In this document: positions 18,633-29,650 of the stretch, piece after piece
Position numbering within the stretch: position 1 is the first letter of the stretch
Layout of the letters: each line of letters opens with the position of its first letter
NCBI RefSeq assembly: GCF_018343775.1
Contig: NZ_CP074349.1
Span: 4,454,001 to 4,518,000 of the forward strand
DNA length: 64,000 nt
Direction: 5' to 3'
From: Pseudomonas cichorii
GTDB lineage: Bacteria > Pseudomonadota > Gammaproteobacteria > Pseudomonadales > Pseudomonadaceae
Translations under genes and position numbers: made by a program
Notes under the pieces: generated by a model
Told to the model about the DNA's origin: nothing
The model's database searches: none
Seen by the model: the letters and a program-made list of their open reading frames with translations, nothing else

Positions 18633-19988
18633 TCACTTACTCGCTTCAAATAAAGCCATCGCCTCGACATGGGCCGTCTGTGGAAACATATCGAGTATTC
18701 CGGCACGTTTTAATCGGTAGCCCTGATTGACCAATTCGACCGTGTCGCGAGCCAAAGTTGCCGGGTTGCATGAAACATAAACCAACCGTCTGGCGCCTGA
18801 TTTCCTGATCTGACGCACCACTTCAAAAGCCCCGTCGCGCGGTGGGTCCAAGAGTACCGCAGAAAATCCGTCAGCGGCCCAGCTTGCTTGTGTCAGCGGC
18901 TGGGAAAGATCCGCCTGAAAAAACCTGACGTTATGCAGATCATTACTCATTGCATTGGCAGAGGCACGCTCGACCATGGTCGCAACCCCCTCGACCGCAA
19001 CCACCTCCCGGGCCATCCCGGCCAGCGGCAGCGCAAAATTGCCCAGGCCACAGAACAGATCCATCACTCGCTCGTCAACCTTGGGCGCCAGCCACTGCAA
19101 CGCCTGCTCGATCATCGCGGTATTCACCGCCGCGTTGACCTGAATGAAATCCCCCGGCCTCCAGGCCAACTGCAGATTCCATGGATCAAGATGATAGCCC
19201 AATGCCTGATCCGGGTCTGCCGGTTGAGGCTCGCCTTCGCCATGCAGCCAGAGTTGCGCGTCATGCTCCTTGCAGAACCCTTGCAGCATGGCCAGATCAC
19301 CCTCAGCCAGAGGCGCGGTGTGACGCAGCAACACGGCAATGGAAGAGCCGCTGAACAATTCAACGTGACCCAGCGACTGAGGTTTGCTGAAGCTTTTCAA
19401 CAAGGCAGGCAGTTGCGTCATGATCGGTTGCAAGGCCTGTACCAGCACCGGGCAATGCTCGATGCTGACGATGTCCTGACTGGCTGCCGCACGAAAGCCC
19501 ACATCCAGCCGCTTGGCCTTGGCATCCCAGCGCACGGCGATGCGCGCACGTCGACGGTAGGCCAGTTCGGAACCCGCCAATGGCGCAGCCCATTCATCCG
19601 GCACGACATTCGCGACCCGCTGCAACTGCTCGGCCAGCATGCGCTGTTTCAGGGCAAGCTGTTCTTCATGGGGCACATGTTGCACGCTGCAACCGCCACA
19701 GCGACCAAAATGCTCACACGCAGCCGGGCGGCGCAGGGCACTGGCCTGCAACACTCGCTCGGTACGCGCTTCGACAATCTTGCCGTGGGCATTGAGCACC
19801 CGCGCCTCGACCTCCTCACCTTCAAGGCTGCCTGCTACAAACCAGGTCTTGCCGTCGAGAAAGGCGATGCCGCGTCCGTCACTGGACAGGCGATCAATGG
19901 TCAGCCGCTGTTTCTTGCCAGCAGGGATCTGCGCAGCCTTGACGCCTCCAGCGGGTTGGAAGCGCAGCCCTCTTTGTTGTTTGGCCAT
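18633..19988 (-). CDS. rlmD: 23S rRNA (uracil-1939-C5)-methyltransferase RlmD
   Basis: SAM-dependent RNA methyltransferase of 451 residues. It has an N-terminal TRAM domain ([23 protein letters not shown]), a [4Fe-4S] cluster site with [14 protein letters not shown], the SAM-binding block [14 protein letters not shown], and the catalytic [12 protein letters not shown] with the nucleophilic Cys. The start codon overlaps the stop of cysM by one base, so cysM and rlmD are coupled. About 158 bp without a gene separate its end from the relA start. Confidence 0.95.
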   Translation of the reverse strand: MAKQQRGLRFQPAGGVKAAQIPAGKKQRLTIDRLSSDGRGIAFLDGKTWFVAGSLEGEEVEARVLNAHGKIVEARTERVLQASALRRPAACEHFGRCGGCSVQHVPHEEQLALKQRMLAEQLQRVANVVPDEWAAPLAGSELAYRRRARIAVRWDAKAKRLDVGFRAAASQDIVSIEHCPVLVQALQPIMTQLPALLKSFSKPQSLGHVELFSGSSIAVLLRHTAPLAEGDLAMLQGFCKEHDAQLWLHGEGEPQPADPDQALGYHLDPWNLQLAWRPGDFIQVNAAVNTAMIEQALQWLAPKVDERVMDLFCGLGNFALPLAGMAREVVAVEGVATMVERASANAMSNDLHNVRFFQADLSQPLTQASWAADGFSAVLLDPPRDGAFEVVRQIRKSGARRLVYVSCNPATLARDTVELVNQGYRLKRAGILDMFPQTAHVEAMALFEASK

Positions 19989-20890
19989 CAGTTGGGCGCG
20001 TCGTAGACGCCGGTCGACAGGTAACGGTCGCCGCGGTCACAGATGATTGCGACCATGACCGCATTTTCGACTTCACGGGACAGGCGCAGCATGCCGGCTA
20101 CAGAACCACCGGACGACACGCCACAGAAGATGCCTTCCTCGCGTGCCAGCCGGCGCATGGTGTCTTCGGCTTCAAGCTGGGCCATGTCGATGATGCGATC
20201 GACACGATCGGCCTGATAGATGCGCGGCAGGTATTCGTGAGGCCAGCGGCGGATGCCGGGAATCGCAGCACCTTCCATCGGTTGCAGACCGACGATCTGC
20301 ACGTTGGGGTTTTGCTCCTTGAGGTAGCGCGAGGTGCCCATGATGGTCCCCGTGGTGCCCATGGAACTGACGAAATGGGTGATGGTGCCGCCAGTCTGCT
20401 GCCAGATTTCCGGGCCGGTGCTGGTGTAGTGCGCTTCGGGATTGTCACCGTTGGCGAATTGATCGAGCACCTTGCCACGGCCTTCGGCCTGCATGCGCTC
20501 AGCCAGGTCACGTGCGCCTTCCATGCCCTCTTCCTTGCTGACCAGAATCAGTTCCGCGCCATAGGCGGTCATGGCAGCCTTGCGTTCGGCACTGGAGTTG
20601 TCCGGCATGATCAGAATCATGCGGTAACCCTTGATCGCCGCGGCCATGGCCAGGGCGATGCCGGTATTGCCGGACGTGGCTTCGATCAGAGTGTCGCCCG
20701 CGTGGATCTGGCCGCGCAGTTCGGCACGGGTAATCATCGACAGCGCCGGGCGGTCTTTTACCGAGCCAGCCGGGTTGTTACCTTCGAGCTTCAACAGGAG
20801 GGTATTGCTGGTATTACCCGCGATGCGTTGCAGGCGCACGAGCGGAGTGTTGCCGACGCAATCGGCAATGGTTTGATACTGCAAGGTCAT
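19988..20890 (-). CDS. cysM: Cysteine synthase B (O-acetylserine sulfhydrylase B)
   Basis: PLP enzyme of about 300 residues making L-cysteine from O-acetylserine and sulfide, or S-sulfocysteine from thiosulfate. The start [23 protein letters not shown], the PLP-lysine motif [15 protein letters not shown], the substrate loop [16 protein letters not shown] and the C-terminal [12 protein letters not shown] are diagnostic, and the shorter C-terminus fits CysM rather than CysK. ATG 20890 is used; the ORF extends to 20980 without hallmarks. The Pseudomonas order cysM-gacS-ldhA is kept. Confidence 0.93.
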   Translation of the reverse strand: MTLQYQTIADCVGNTPLVRLQRIAGNTSNTLLLKLEGNNPAGSVKDRPALSMITRAELRGQIHAGDTLIEATSGNTGIALAMAAAIKGYRMILIMPDNSSAERKAAMTAYGAELILVSKEEGMEGARDLAERMQAEGRGKVLDQFANGDNPEAHYTSTGPEIWQQTGGTITHFVSSMGTTGTIMGTSRYLKEQNPNVQIVGLQPMEGAAIPGIRRWPHEYLPRIYQADRVDRIIDMAQLEAEDTMRRLAREEGIFCGVSSGGSVAGMLRLSREVENAVMVAIICDRGDRYLSTGVYDAPN

Positions 20891-21132
20891 GGCGTATTCG
20901 CGATCCAGACTGCGGGGGGCACTATCATAACGGCAAACGCCCAAAGCCCATATCACGCAAAGTGCGCTTCTTATCACCAAAAGGAATAAGCGATATTTTC
21001 GGCTCCAGCCTCACAAGCCTTGACTTCCCGCAACCCCAAGAGCGTATCGGCATGTAATATGCGTTTCAGGGTAAGCGGCTAGACTGCCCTGAAACGATAT
21101 CGATGGACTGATTCCGACAGGTGGAGAAAGCT

Positions 21133-23886
21133 GTGCTGACCAAACTGGGTATAAAAGGCCGCGTATTACTGCTGACTATTCTGCCGGCCAGTTTGATCGC
21201 GCTGATGATGGGCACTTACTTCACGGTGATGCAGCTTCACGAGTTGCAGGGCCAGTTGCTGCAACGCGGTGAAATGATTGCCCAGGAACTGGCGCCACTG
21301 TCCGCCCCCGCACTGGGACGAAGAGACAAGACACTCCTGAGTCGCATCGCCTCGCAGACCCTCGAACAGGCCGATGTACGTTCGGTGTCCTTTCTGGACC
21401 CCGAGCGCAATGCCCTGGCACACGCCGGCCCGAGCATGATAGCGCCACCCCCCATCGGCAACAGCACCCAGTTGCTCAACACGTCTGCCAACGATGCGAC
21501 CCGCTACCTGCTGCCGGTGTTTGGCAATCAGCGGCACCTGACCAGCGAAATCATCCCCGCCGAAGCCGACCGGCTGCTGGGCTGGGTGGAACTGGAAATT
21601 TCCCACAACGGCACCTTGCTGCGCGGCTATCGCAGCCTGTTCGTCAGCAGCCTGCTGATCGCCTTCGGCCTGGCGCTGACTGCCATTGTCGCGGTACGCA
21701 TGAGCCGCACCATCAATGAACCCCTGAGCCAGATCAAGCAGGCGGTATCGCAACTCAAGGACGGCAACCTCGAGGCACGAGTACCGCCGCTGGGCAGCGC
21801 GGAGCTGGATGTGCTCGCCTCAGGCATCAACCGCATGGCTTCGACCTTGCAGAATGCTCAGGAAGAATTGCAGCACAGCGTCGATCAGGCCACCGAAGAC
21901 GTCAGGCAGAACCTGGAAACCATCGAAATCCAGAACATCGAACTGGATCTGGCGCGCAAGGAAGCATTGGAAGCCAGCCGGATCAAATCCGAATTCCTGG
22001 CCAACATGAGCCATGAAATCCGCACGCCGCTCAACGGCATTCTGGGCTTCACCCACCTGTTGCAGAAAAGCGAGCTGACCCCGCGCCAGCGCGATTACAT
22101 GAACACCATCGAGAAATCGGCCGACAGCCTGCTGAGCATCATCAACGAAATTCTCGACTTCTCCAAAATCGAGGCCGGCAAACTGGTTCTGGAAAACGTG
22201 CCGTTCAACCTGCGGGACCTGTTGCAGGACACCATGACTATTCTGGCGCCTGCGGCCCATGCCAAGCAGCTTGAACTGGTCAGCCTGGTTTACCGCGACA
22301 CGCCTCTGTCCCTGTCGGGCGACCCGCTGCGCCTCAAGCAGATCCTGACCAATCTGGTCAGCAATGCGATCAAGTTCACCCGCGAAGGCACCATCGTCGC
22401 CCGGGCCATGGTCGAAGACGAAACCGAGGAACACGCGCAGTTGCGCATCAGCGTTCAGGACACCGGCATCGGCCTGTCCAGCCAGGATGTACGCGCCCTG
22501 TTCCAGGCCTTCAGTCAGGCGGACAATTCGTTGTCCCGCCAACCGGGCGGTACCGGCCTAGGGCTGGTGATTTCCAAGCGCCTGATCGAGCAGATGGGCT
22601 GCGAGATTGGCGTGGACAGCACGCCGGGCATCGGCTCGGAGTTCTGGATCACGCTGACGCTGCCCAAGGCCCGGGAAGAAGTCGAAGAGCTGCTGTACAA
22701 GCCTCTGGAAGGCATTCGCGCTGCCGTGCTTGAGCACCATGAACTGGCCCGTCAGGCTCTGGAACACCAACTGGAAGACTGCGGGCTTGAAACCCTGATC
22801 TTCAATAACCTGGAAAACCTGCTCAACGGGGTGACCGCCGCCCACCAGACCTCCACAGCCATCGATCTGGCGGTGCTGGGCGTCACGGCCCATGAAATCC
22901 CGCCGGAGCGCCTGCGTCAGCACATATGGGATCTGGAGAACCTGGGCTGCAAGGTGCTGGTGTTGTGCCCGACCACCGAGCAGGCGCTGTTCCAGTTGTC
23001 GGTACCGGATGTCTATAACCAGTTGCAGGCCAAACCTGCCTGCACCCGCAAACTGCAGAAAGCCCTGTCGGAACTGATTGCGCCCAAAGTGGTGCGCACC
23101 GACGTTGTCCAGCCATTGGCCAGTCGTCCGCCAAAAGTCCTGTGCGTGGACGACAACCCCGCCAACCTGTTGCTGGTCCAGACCCTGCTCGAAGACATGG
23201 GCGCGCTGGTCGTTGCGGTCGACAGTGGCTATGCGGCGCTGCATTGCGTGCAGACCGAAACCTTCGACCTGGTACTGATGGATGTGCAGATGCCCGGCAT
23301 GGATGGACGTCAGGCTACTGAAGCGATTCGAGTCTGGGAACTGGAGCGCCAGTGTACGTCCCTGCCCATCGTCGCCCTCACCGCCCATGCCATGGCCAAT
23401 GAAAAGCGCTCCCTGCTGCAAAGCGGCATGGACGATTACCTGACCAAGCCCATCAGCGAGCGACAACTGGCTCAGGTGGTACTCAAGTGGACAGGCCTGG
23501 CCTTGCGCACGCCGCTGCCGGAACGTCCGTCCGATACCCAGCAGAGCCATGCCGGCCCGCTGGTGCTCGATCACGAAGAAGGTTTGCGTCTGGCTGCCGG
23601 CAAACCCGATCTGGCGACCGACATGCTGGCCATGCTGCTGGCATCGCTGGATGCAGACCGCGAAGCCATCCGTCTGGCACGAGCCGCCGAAGACATTCAG
23701 GGCCTGATCGAACGCGTCCATCGCCTGCACGGCGCCACACGCTACTGCGGCGTACCGCAACTGCGCGCAGCCTGCCAACGTGCCGAAACCCTGCTCAAAC
23801 AGGATTCGCCAGAGGCTATCGAGGCGCTGGACGATCTGGATAAAGCCATTACCCGGCTGGCCGTTGAGGCACGTGTCACGGCCTGA
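21133..23886 (+). CDS. gacS: Hybrid sensor kinase GacS
   Basis: Tripartite histidine kinase of the Gac/Rsm cascade, about 917 residues, controlling secondary metabolism and virulence through the response regulator GacA. The GTG at 21133 (MLTKLGIKGRVLLL) has TGGAG 7 nt upstream; the GTG at 21121 is part of that site and is rejected. Order: two membrane helices flanking a periplasmic domain (residues ~10-185), HAMP (~185-240), HisKA with His294 in FLANMSHEIRTPLNG, HATPase (N box LVSNAIKFTREG, GTGLGLVI), receiver with Asp717 in LVLMDVQMPG, and C-terminal HPt with the probable phospho-His866 in RLHGATRYCG. All phosphorelay residues are intact. Confidence 0.95.
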   Translation: MLTKLGIKGRVLLLTILPASLIALMMGTYFTVMQLHELQGQLLQRGEMIAQELAPLSAPALGRRDKTLLSRIASQTLEQADVRSVSFLDPERNALAHAGPSMIAPPPIGNSTQLLNTSANDATRYLLPVFGNQRHLTSEIIPAEADRLLGWVELEISHNGTLLRGYRSLFVSSLLIAFGLALTAIVAVRMSRTINEPLSQIKQAVSQLKDGNLEARVPPLGSAELDVLASGINRMASTLQNAQEELQHSVDQATEDVRQNLETIEIQNIELDLARKEALEASRIKSEFLANMSHEIRTPLNGILGFTHLLQKSELTPRQRDYMNTIEKSADSLLSIINEILDFSKIEAGKLVLENVPFNLRDLLQDTMTILAPAAHAKQLELVSLVYRDTPLSLSGDPLRLKQILTNLVSNAIKFTREGTIVARAMVEDETEEHAQLRISVQDTGIGLSSQDVRALFQAFSQADNSLSRQPGGTGLGLVISKRLIEQMGCEIGVDSTPGIGSEFWITLTLPKAREEVEELLYKPLEGIRAAVLEHHELARQALEHQLEDCGLETLIFNNLENLLNGVTAAHQTSTAIDLAVLGVTAHEIPPERLRQHIWDLENLGCKVLVLCPTTEQALFQLSVPDVYNQLQAKPACTRKLQKALSELIAPKVVRTDVVQPLASRPPKVLCVDDNPANLLLVQTLLEDMGALVVAVDSGYAALHCVQTETFDLVLMDVQMPGMDGRQATEAIRVWELERQCTSLPIVALTAHAMANEKRSLLQSGMDDYLTKPISERQLAQVVLKWTGLALRTPLPERPSDTQQSHAGPLVLDHEEGLRLAAGKPDLATDMLAMLLASLDADREAIRLARAAEDIQGLIERVHRLHGATRYCGVPQLRAACQRAETLLKQDSPEAIEALDDLDKAITRLAVEARVTA

Positions 23887-23897
23887 AGCCGAGCCTG

Positions 23898-23956
23898 TTC
23901 GCGGATGAATCCGCTCCTACGCCACACGCGGCAGGAGTGAATTCATTCGCGAAAAG
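23898..23956. repeat. REP pair (GAATTCATTCGCGAA family)
   Basis: Arms TTCGCGGATGAATCCGCTCCTAC and GCAGGAGTGAATTCATTCGCGAAAA with a short spacer, between gacS and ldhA. Confidence 0.75.
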
Positions 23957-23983
23957 CCCAACTCCTCAAGGAAGACCACACCC

Positions 23984-24979
23984 ATGCGCACCCTGATTTT
24001 CAGCAGCCAGACCTACGACCGGGAAAGCTTCCTGGCAGCCCAGGCAACCGATGGCCTGGAACTGCATTTCCAGCCAGCTCGCCTGACCCTGGAAACCGCC
24101 ACGCTGGCCCATGACTACCCGGTGGTCTGCGCCTTTATCAATGACGACCTCAGCGCCCCGGTACTGGAGCGTCTGGCAGCCGGTGGCACCAAGCTGATTG
24201 CGCTGCGCTCGGCGGGTTACAACCATGTGGACCTGCAAGCCGCTCAGCGACTGGGCATCGCCGTAGTCCGGGTTCCGGCGTATTCACCCCATGCCGTAGC
24301 CGAGCACGCCGTGGCCTTGATCCTGGCCCTCAACCGCCATCTGAATCGCGCCTACAACCGCACCCGCGAAGGCGACTTCAGCCTGCATGGCCTGACCGGT
24401 TTCGATCTGGTGGGCAAGACCGTAGGCGTGATCGGCACCGGGCAGATCGGCGCAACCTTCGCGAAGATCATGTCGGGGTTTGGCTGCAAGCTGCTGGCTT
24501 ACGATCCCTACCCGAACCCGGAAGTCCAGGCCCTGGGCGCCGAATACCTGAGCCTGCCCGCCCTGCTTGAACAGGCGCAGATCATCAGCCTGCATTGCCC
24601 GCTCACCGAGCAGACCCGCCACATGATCAACCGGCAATCACTGGCCACCCTGCAACGCGGCGCCATGCTCATCAATACCGGCCGGGGCGCCCTGGTGGAA
24701 ACACCTGCATTGATCGACGCCCTCAAGACCGGGCAACTGGGGTACCTGGGGCTGGATGTCTATGAAGAGGAAGCGCAACTGTTCTTCGCCGACCGCTCGG
24801 ACCTGCCCTTGCAGGACGACGTGCTGGCGCGCCTGCTGACCTTCCCCAATGTCATCATCACCGCGCATCAGGCATTTCTGACTCAGGAAGCCCTGGGCGC
24901 CATTGCCCGTACAACCCTGGATAATATTGCAGCGTGGAATGCAGGTACTCCGCAAAACCGGGTAGAAGCCCAAGCGTGA
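23984..24979 (+). CDS. ldhA: D-lactate dehydrogenase (fermentative, NAD-dependent) LdhA
   Basis: D-2-hydroxyacid dehydrogenase family, 331 residues, reducing pyruvate to D-lactate. The Rossmann motif GVIGTGQIGATFAKI lies near residue 150, the substrate arginine in LINTGRGALVETP, the catalytic glutamate in GLDVYEEEAQLFF, and the histidine in ITAHQAFLTQEAL. The Phe-Phe after the VYEEE block is typical of fermentative LdhA. The gene sits downstream of gacS as in other pseudomonads. Confidence 0.92.
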   Translation: MRTLIFSSQTYDRESFLAAQATDGLELHFQPARLTLETATLAHDYPVVCAFINDDLSAPVLERLAAGGTKLIALRSAGYNHVDLQAAQRLGIAVVRVPAYSPHAVAEHAVALILALNRHLNRAYNRTREGDFSLHGLTGFDLVGKTVGVIGTGQIGATFAKIMSGFGCKLLAYDPYPNPEVQALGAEYLSLPALLEQAQIISLHCPLTEQTRHMINRQSLATLQRGAMLINTGRGALVETPALIDALKTGQLGYLGLDVYEEEAQLFFADRSDLPLQDDVLARLLTFPNVIITAHQAFLTQEALGAIARTTLDNIAAWNAGTPQNRVEAQA

Positions 24980-25005
24980 TAAGATACGCGCAATTTGGAG
25001 GACCC

Positions 25006-25443
25006 ATGGTCGAACACGATTTCCGCTACAGCATGCTCAACCCGCAACACACTCTCACCGAGTGCCGTACGCTGGGCCCCGGGCGTTATCAAGTCACCGG
25101 TAACGGCGGCTCGATCCACAACAATGACCAGTTACTGGTGACCATCAAGGGCAGCAAAAGCCTTTATATGCGTCTGTCGGTGGAGAAAGTCCGGCACCTC
25201 ATCAACCCGCCCGGCCAATGGGTCGCAGTGGCCAATGGCCCGGTGTTCGACGAGTTGGCGATCCACCAGTGGAAGGTCAATTGCGACAGTTGCTCTGCCG
25301 AGCTGGACTTCGAGTTCATGGTCGAGAGCAAGCTTGGCACCAAGGCCCAGAAACCCGCCGCCGTTGCACGCATTGCCGAGCTGGGCTGGAAGACCGAAGG
25401 TGAAAAACACACATGCAGAAAGTGTCAGGAGAAAGCGGCATGA
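25006..25443 (+). CDS. Conserved hypothetical protein with C-terminal zinc-ribbon-like Cys pairs
   Basis: Protein of 145 residues starting MVEHDFRYSMLNPQHTLTECRT, with GGAGGACCC just before the ATG. The C-terminal half holds NCDSCSAELDFEF and, 50 residues later, HTCRKCQEK, spaced like a split zinc ribbon, suggesting one structural metal site. No signal peptide or membrane segment. The stop overlaps the start of the next lipoprotein gene as ATGA, so both are made from one message. I recognise no named family. Confidence 0.8.
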   Translation: MVEHDFRYSMLNPQHTLTECRTLGPGRYQVTGNGGSIHNNDQLLVTIKGSKSLYMRLSVEKVRHLINPPGQWVAVANGPVFDELAIHQWKVNCDSCSAELDFEFMVESKLGTKAQKPAAVARIAELGWKTEGEKHTCRKCQEKAA

Positions 25444-25844
25444 AACACCTGGCTGTACTGAGCCTGATCGGTAGTGCCCTGCTGGCAGGCTGTGCGACTG
25501 AGCCCAAACCCATCGAACAGGATCAGAGCTATGTGCTGGAGTGGATCGGCGAACGTCCGCTGATCGACAGCAGCCGCCTGACCATGACCCTGGGCGCCGA
25601 TGGCCGCGCCTACGGCAACGCAGGCTGCAACCACTGGTTCGCGCCCTACACCCTCAAGGGCCAGACCATCAGCTTCGGCCCCATCGGCAACACACGCAAA
25701 ATGTGCGTACCGCCCTTGATGGAACAGGAGCAGCGTTTCTTGAAAGAACTGAGCAAGGTGCAGCGCTGGGATATTTCGCCCATCGAGCAATTGCGCCTGT
25801 GGCCAGCCGAAGGCAAGCCATTGCGGTTCTGGCCTGAAGACTGA
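25440..25844 (+). CDS. META domain lipoprotein (HslJ-like)
   Basis: Envelope lipoprotein of 134 residues. The signal peptide MKHLAVLSLIGSALLAGC gives a lipobox LAGC at about residue 18. The META-domain pattern follows: WIGERPLIDSSRLTMTLGADGRAYGNAGCNHWFAPYTLKG, then FGPIGNTRKMCVPPLMEQEQRFL, with the two conserved Cys that may pair. HslJ-type proteins are linked to heat-shock or novobiocin stress in E. coli, but the biochemical role is unknown. Four-base overlap with the preceding gene. Confidence 0.85.
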   Translation: MKHLAVLSLIGSALLAGCATEPKPIEQDQSYVLEWIGERPLIDSSRLTMTLGADGRAYGNAGCNHWFAPYTLKGQTISFGPIGNTRKMCVPPLMEQEQRFLKELSKVQRWDISPIEQLRLWPAEGKPLRFWPED

Positions 25845-25863
25845 TCAAGCCACACCCTGTGGC

Positions 25864-25891
25864 CTGTGGGGGCGAATGAATTCGCTCCCAC
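25864..25891. repeat. Single REP sequence
   Basis: GTGGGGGCGAATGAATTCGCTCCCAC, a self-complementary single unit between two convergent genes. It may double as their shared terminator. Confidence 0.7.
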
Positions 25892-25892
25892 T

Positions 25893-26360
25893 TCAGCCCT
25901 CGCCGCGCAATGCCTTCAACTTGTCCGTCACGCCCTGTGCGCTCTGCTCACCGAGCAACTGCGCACGCATCTTGCCTTTGTCGTCGATGATGTAGGTCAC
26001 CGGAAGTGCTTCGGAAGGTGGCAGGTTGTAGCGCTCGGCAGGGTCCTGGGCCAGGACGGTGAATTTGATGCCCAAGGCATTGGAAGCATTTTTCAGGTCG
26101 TCGCCCTGCAGGTTGTCGAAATTGACACCCAGCACGCTGACCTTCTTGTCCTTGAGTTCCTCGGACAAGTGATTGAACTCGGGAATCTCGGTACGGCACG
26201 GGCCACACCACTCCGCCCAGTAGTTAATCACCAGCCAATGGTTGTCGATGCGTTCGCTGGACACCTTCTGGCCGTTCTGGTCCACGCCCAGGTCCGCGCC
26301 ACAACCGCTCAACAGCAAACTGCCAACAAACATCGCTACCGCTGCCAATCGCCTCGCCAT
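25893..26360 (-). CDS. TlpA-like thioredoxin-fold lipoprotein
   Basis: Periplasmic thiol-disulfide protein of 155 residues. The signal peptide ends in lipobox LLSGC at about residue 20. The active site WAEWCGPCRTEIPEF carries the CGPC of the TlpA/ResA group, and the later ALPVTYIIDDKGKM includes the cis-proline. It probably reduces or oxidises cysteines in envelope proteins, for example during cytochrome c maturation; the partner is not indicated by neighbours. Divergent from arsC with a 118-bp intergenic region. Confidence 0.9.
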   Translation of the reverse strand: MARRLAAVAMFVGSLLLSGCGADLGVDQNGQKVSSERIDNHWLVINYWAEWCGPCRTEIPEFNHLSEELKDKKVSVLGVNFDNLQGDDLKNASNALGIKFTVLAQDPAERYNLPPSEALPVTYIIDDKGKMRAQLLGEQSAQGVTDKLKALRGEG

Positions 26361-26478
26361 CTGTGCTTCCTTCCTCGACTTTCTCTATAAACGGTTCACC
26401 GATATGCGCCTGATCATGTCGACCCGCGCCGTCGCGCAGGTAGAATACGCGCCACTCTAGGCAAGATGCGACCTGCAA

Positions 26479-27821
<1,343 letters not shown>

Positions 27822-27825
<4 letters not shown>

Positions 27826-27890
27826 GAGAGAATCGGGCGGCGCTCCGCTTATTCGCGAAGGCTGATATTCGCGAATGAATTCGCTTCTAC
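27822..27890. repeat. REP pair (GAATTCATTCGCGAA family)
   Basis: Units GTAGGAGAGAATCGGGCGG...ATTCGCGAAGG and ATATTCGCGAATGAATTCGCTTCTAC. The first unit overlaps the stop codon of the DUF2069 gene. Confidence 0.7.
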
Positions 27891-27919
27891 GATATGCCCA
27901 CTTATTTAATGGAGAACCG

Positions 27920-28591
27920 ATGCACGATTACAAATGGCTGAACGAATACTGCCTGAACCGTTTCGGCTCCGCCAAGGCTCTTGAGGCGCTGCTGCCGGTG
28001 CCGCATACGCCGAAGCAACTGATGGCTTTCGGCGATGATCGCTATCTGTCGACCATGGCCTTGCGGGTATTTCGTGCCGGCTTGAAACACAGTCTGGTGG
28101 ATGCCAAGTGGCCTGCGTTCGAGGAGGTGTTCTTTGGTTTCGATCCGGAAAAGGTCGTGCTGATGGGGGCCGACCATCTGGAGCGGCTGATGCAGGACAC
28201 CCGCATCATTCGTCACCTGGGCAAACTCAAGAGCGTGCCGCGCAATGCGCAACTGATTCTGGATATCGCCCAGGAACACGGCAGCTTCGCCAGTTTCATC
28301 GCCCAGTGGCCGGTCGATGACATCACCGGCCTGTGGCAATACCTGGCAAAGCACGGTAATCAGATGGGTGGGCTTTCAGCGCCGCGCTTCCTGCGCATGG
28401 TGGGCAAGGACACTTTTATCCCGAGCCAGGATGTAGTGGCTGCCCTGAACGCGCAGAACATCGTCGATAGAGTACCGACCAGCAAGCGCGATCAGGCCAT
28501 CGTGCAGGATGTCTTCAATCAGTGGCATGCCCAGAGCGGGCGTCCGATGTGCCAGCTCTCGGCGATGCTGGCCTTCACCGTCAACCACTGA
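27920..28591 (+). CDS. DNA-3-methyladenine glycosylase I-like protein (Tag family)
   Basis: Base-excision repair family protein of 223 residues, longer than the ~190 of E. coli Tag. Good Shine-Dalgarno (GGAGAACCG) before ATG 27920. The helical Tag core is suggested by FVGFDPEKV-like FGFDPEKVVLMG, DTRIIRHLGKLKSVPRNAQLIL and GGLSAPRFLRMVGKDTFIPSQDVV. The canonical N-terminal MERCxW and the Cys/His zinc-snap residues are not visible, so this is a divergent branch. Its glycosylase activity is inferred only from fold-level similarity. Confidence 0.72.
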   Translation: MHDYKWLNEYCLNRFGSAKALEALLPVPHTPKQLMAFGDDRYLSTMALRVFRAGLKHSLVDAKWPAFEEVFFGFDPEKVVLMGADHLERLMQDTRIIRHLGKLKSVPRNAQLILDIAQEHGSFASFIAQWPVDDITGLWQYLAKHGNQMGGLSAPRFLRMVGKDTFIPSQDVVAALNAQNIVDRVPTSKRDQAIVQDVFNQWHAQSGRPMCQLSAMLAFTVNH

Positions 28592-28598
28592 TTGCCGG

Positions 28599-29423
28599 TC
28601 AGATATTCACCACATTGACAAACCGCGAAGCTGCGGTTTCGTCCATGCGCAGGCTGGTGAAGTCGAACAGGTTGCGGTCGGCCAGTTGCGACGGGTGAAC
28701 GTTCTGCAAGGCGCGGAAGATGCTTTCGGTCCGGCCGGGCGTTTTGCGCTCCCACTCGATGAGCATTTCCTTGACCACCTGACGCTGCAGGTTTTCCTGG
28801 GAGCCGCACAGGTTGCAAGGAATGATCGGGAATTCCTTGAAGTCCGAATACGCCTGAATATCCTTCTCATGGCAGTAAGCCAATGGGCGGATCACCACGT
28901 TGCGACCATCGTCGGAACGCAGCTTGGGCGGCATGGCCTTGAGCGAACCGTTGAAGAACATGTTGAGAAAGAAGGTTTCGACGATGTCGTCGCGGTGATG
29001 CCCCAGCGCCATTTTGGTGGCACCGATTTCATCCGCAAAGGTGTACAAGGTGCCACGACGCAGGCGCGAGCACAGCGAGCAGGTGGTCTTGCCTTCCGGA
29101 ACCAGCTCCTTGACCACCGAATAGGTGTCTTTTTCAACGATGTGGTATTCGATACCCAGGGTTGCCAGATAGGCTGGCAGCACATGTTCCGGGAAACCCG
29201 GCTGCTTCTGGTCCATGTTCACGGCAACGATCTCGAACTTGATCGGCGCGACCTTCTGCAGATGCATCAGCACGTCGAGCATGGTGTAGCTGTCCTTGCC
29301 GCCGGAGAGACAGACCATCACCTTGTCGCCATCTTCAATCATGTTGAAGTCGGTAACCGCTTCGCCGGCCAGCCGACGCAGGCGTTTCTGCAGTTTGTTC
29401 TGATTGACTGAAAGGGTGCCCAT
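28599..29423 (-). CDS. ttcA: tRNA 2-thiocytidine(32) synthetase TtcA
   Basis: ATP-dependent, iron-sulfur enzyme that thiolates C32 of some tRNAs. About 274 residues from ATG 29423 ([23 protein letters not shown]); the ORF extends to 29480 but without family features. PP-loop [15 protein letters not shown] near residue 40, the cluster cysteines in [10 protein letters not shown] near residue 118 and IPCNLCGSQ near residue 205. Converges with the Tag-like gene with only 7 bp between stops. Confidence 0.94.
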   Translation of the reverse strand: MGTLSVNQNKLQKRLRRLAGEAVTDFNMIEDGDKVMVCLSGGKDSYTMLDVLMHLQKVAPIKFEIVAVNMDQKQPGFPEHVLPAYLATLGIEYHIVEKDTYSVVKELVPEGKTTCSLCSRLRRGTLYTFADEIGATKMALGHHRDDIVETFFLNMFFNGSLKAMPPKLRSDDGRNVVIRPLAYCHEKDIQAYSDFKEFPIIPCNLCGSQENLQRQVVKEMLIEWERKTPGRTESIFRALQNVHPSQLADRNLFDFTSLRMDETAASRFVNVVNI

Positions 29424-29650
29424 GATGCTGGTGGTATCCGCTGGTGACTTCGGGGGAAAGGGCGACCATTTTACGCACAACCTGCGGATCGTTAAACCAC
29501 TGGCTTATGGAACACTGCTATTAACAGGCCATGGTAAATCGCCAAACACTCTAAGCCCGTCGCTCATGGCCAGACCATGCTTTCTATACTGCGTGATGAG
29601 GTCGCATTCAGGCTTGTGGCCTTCAATCCACAAGATGAAGGAGTCATCCT

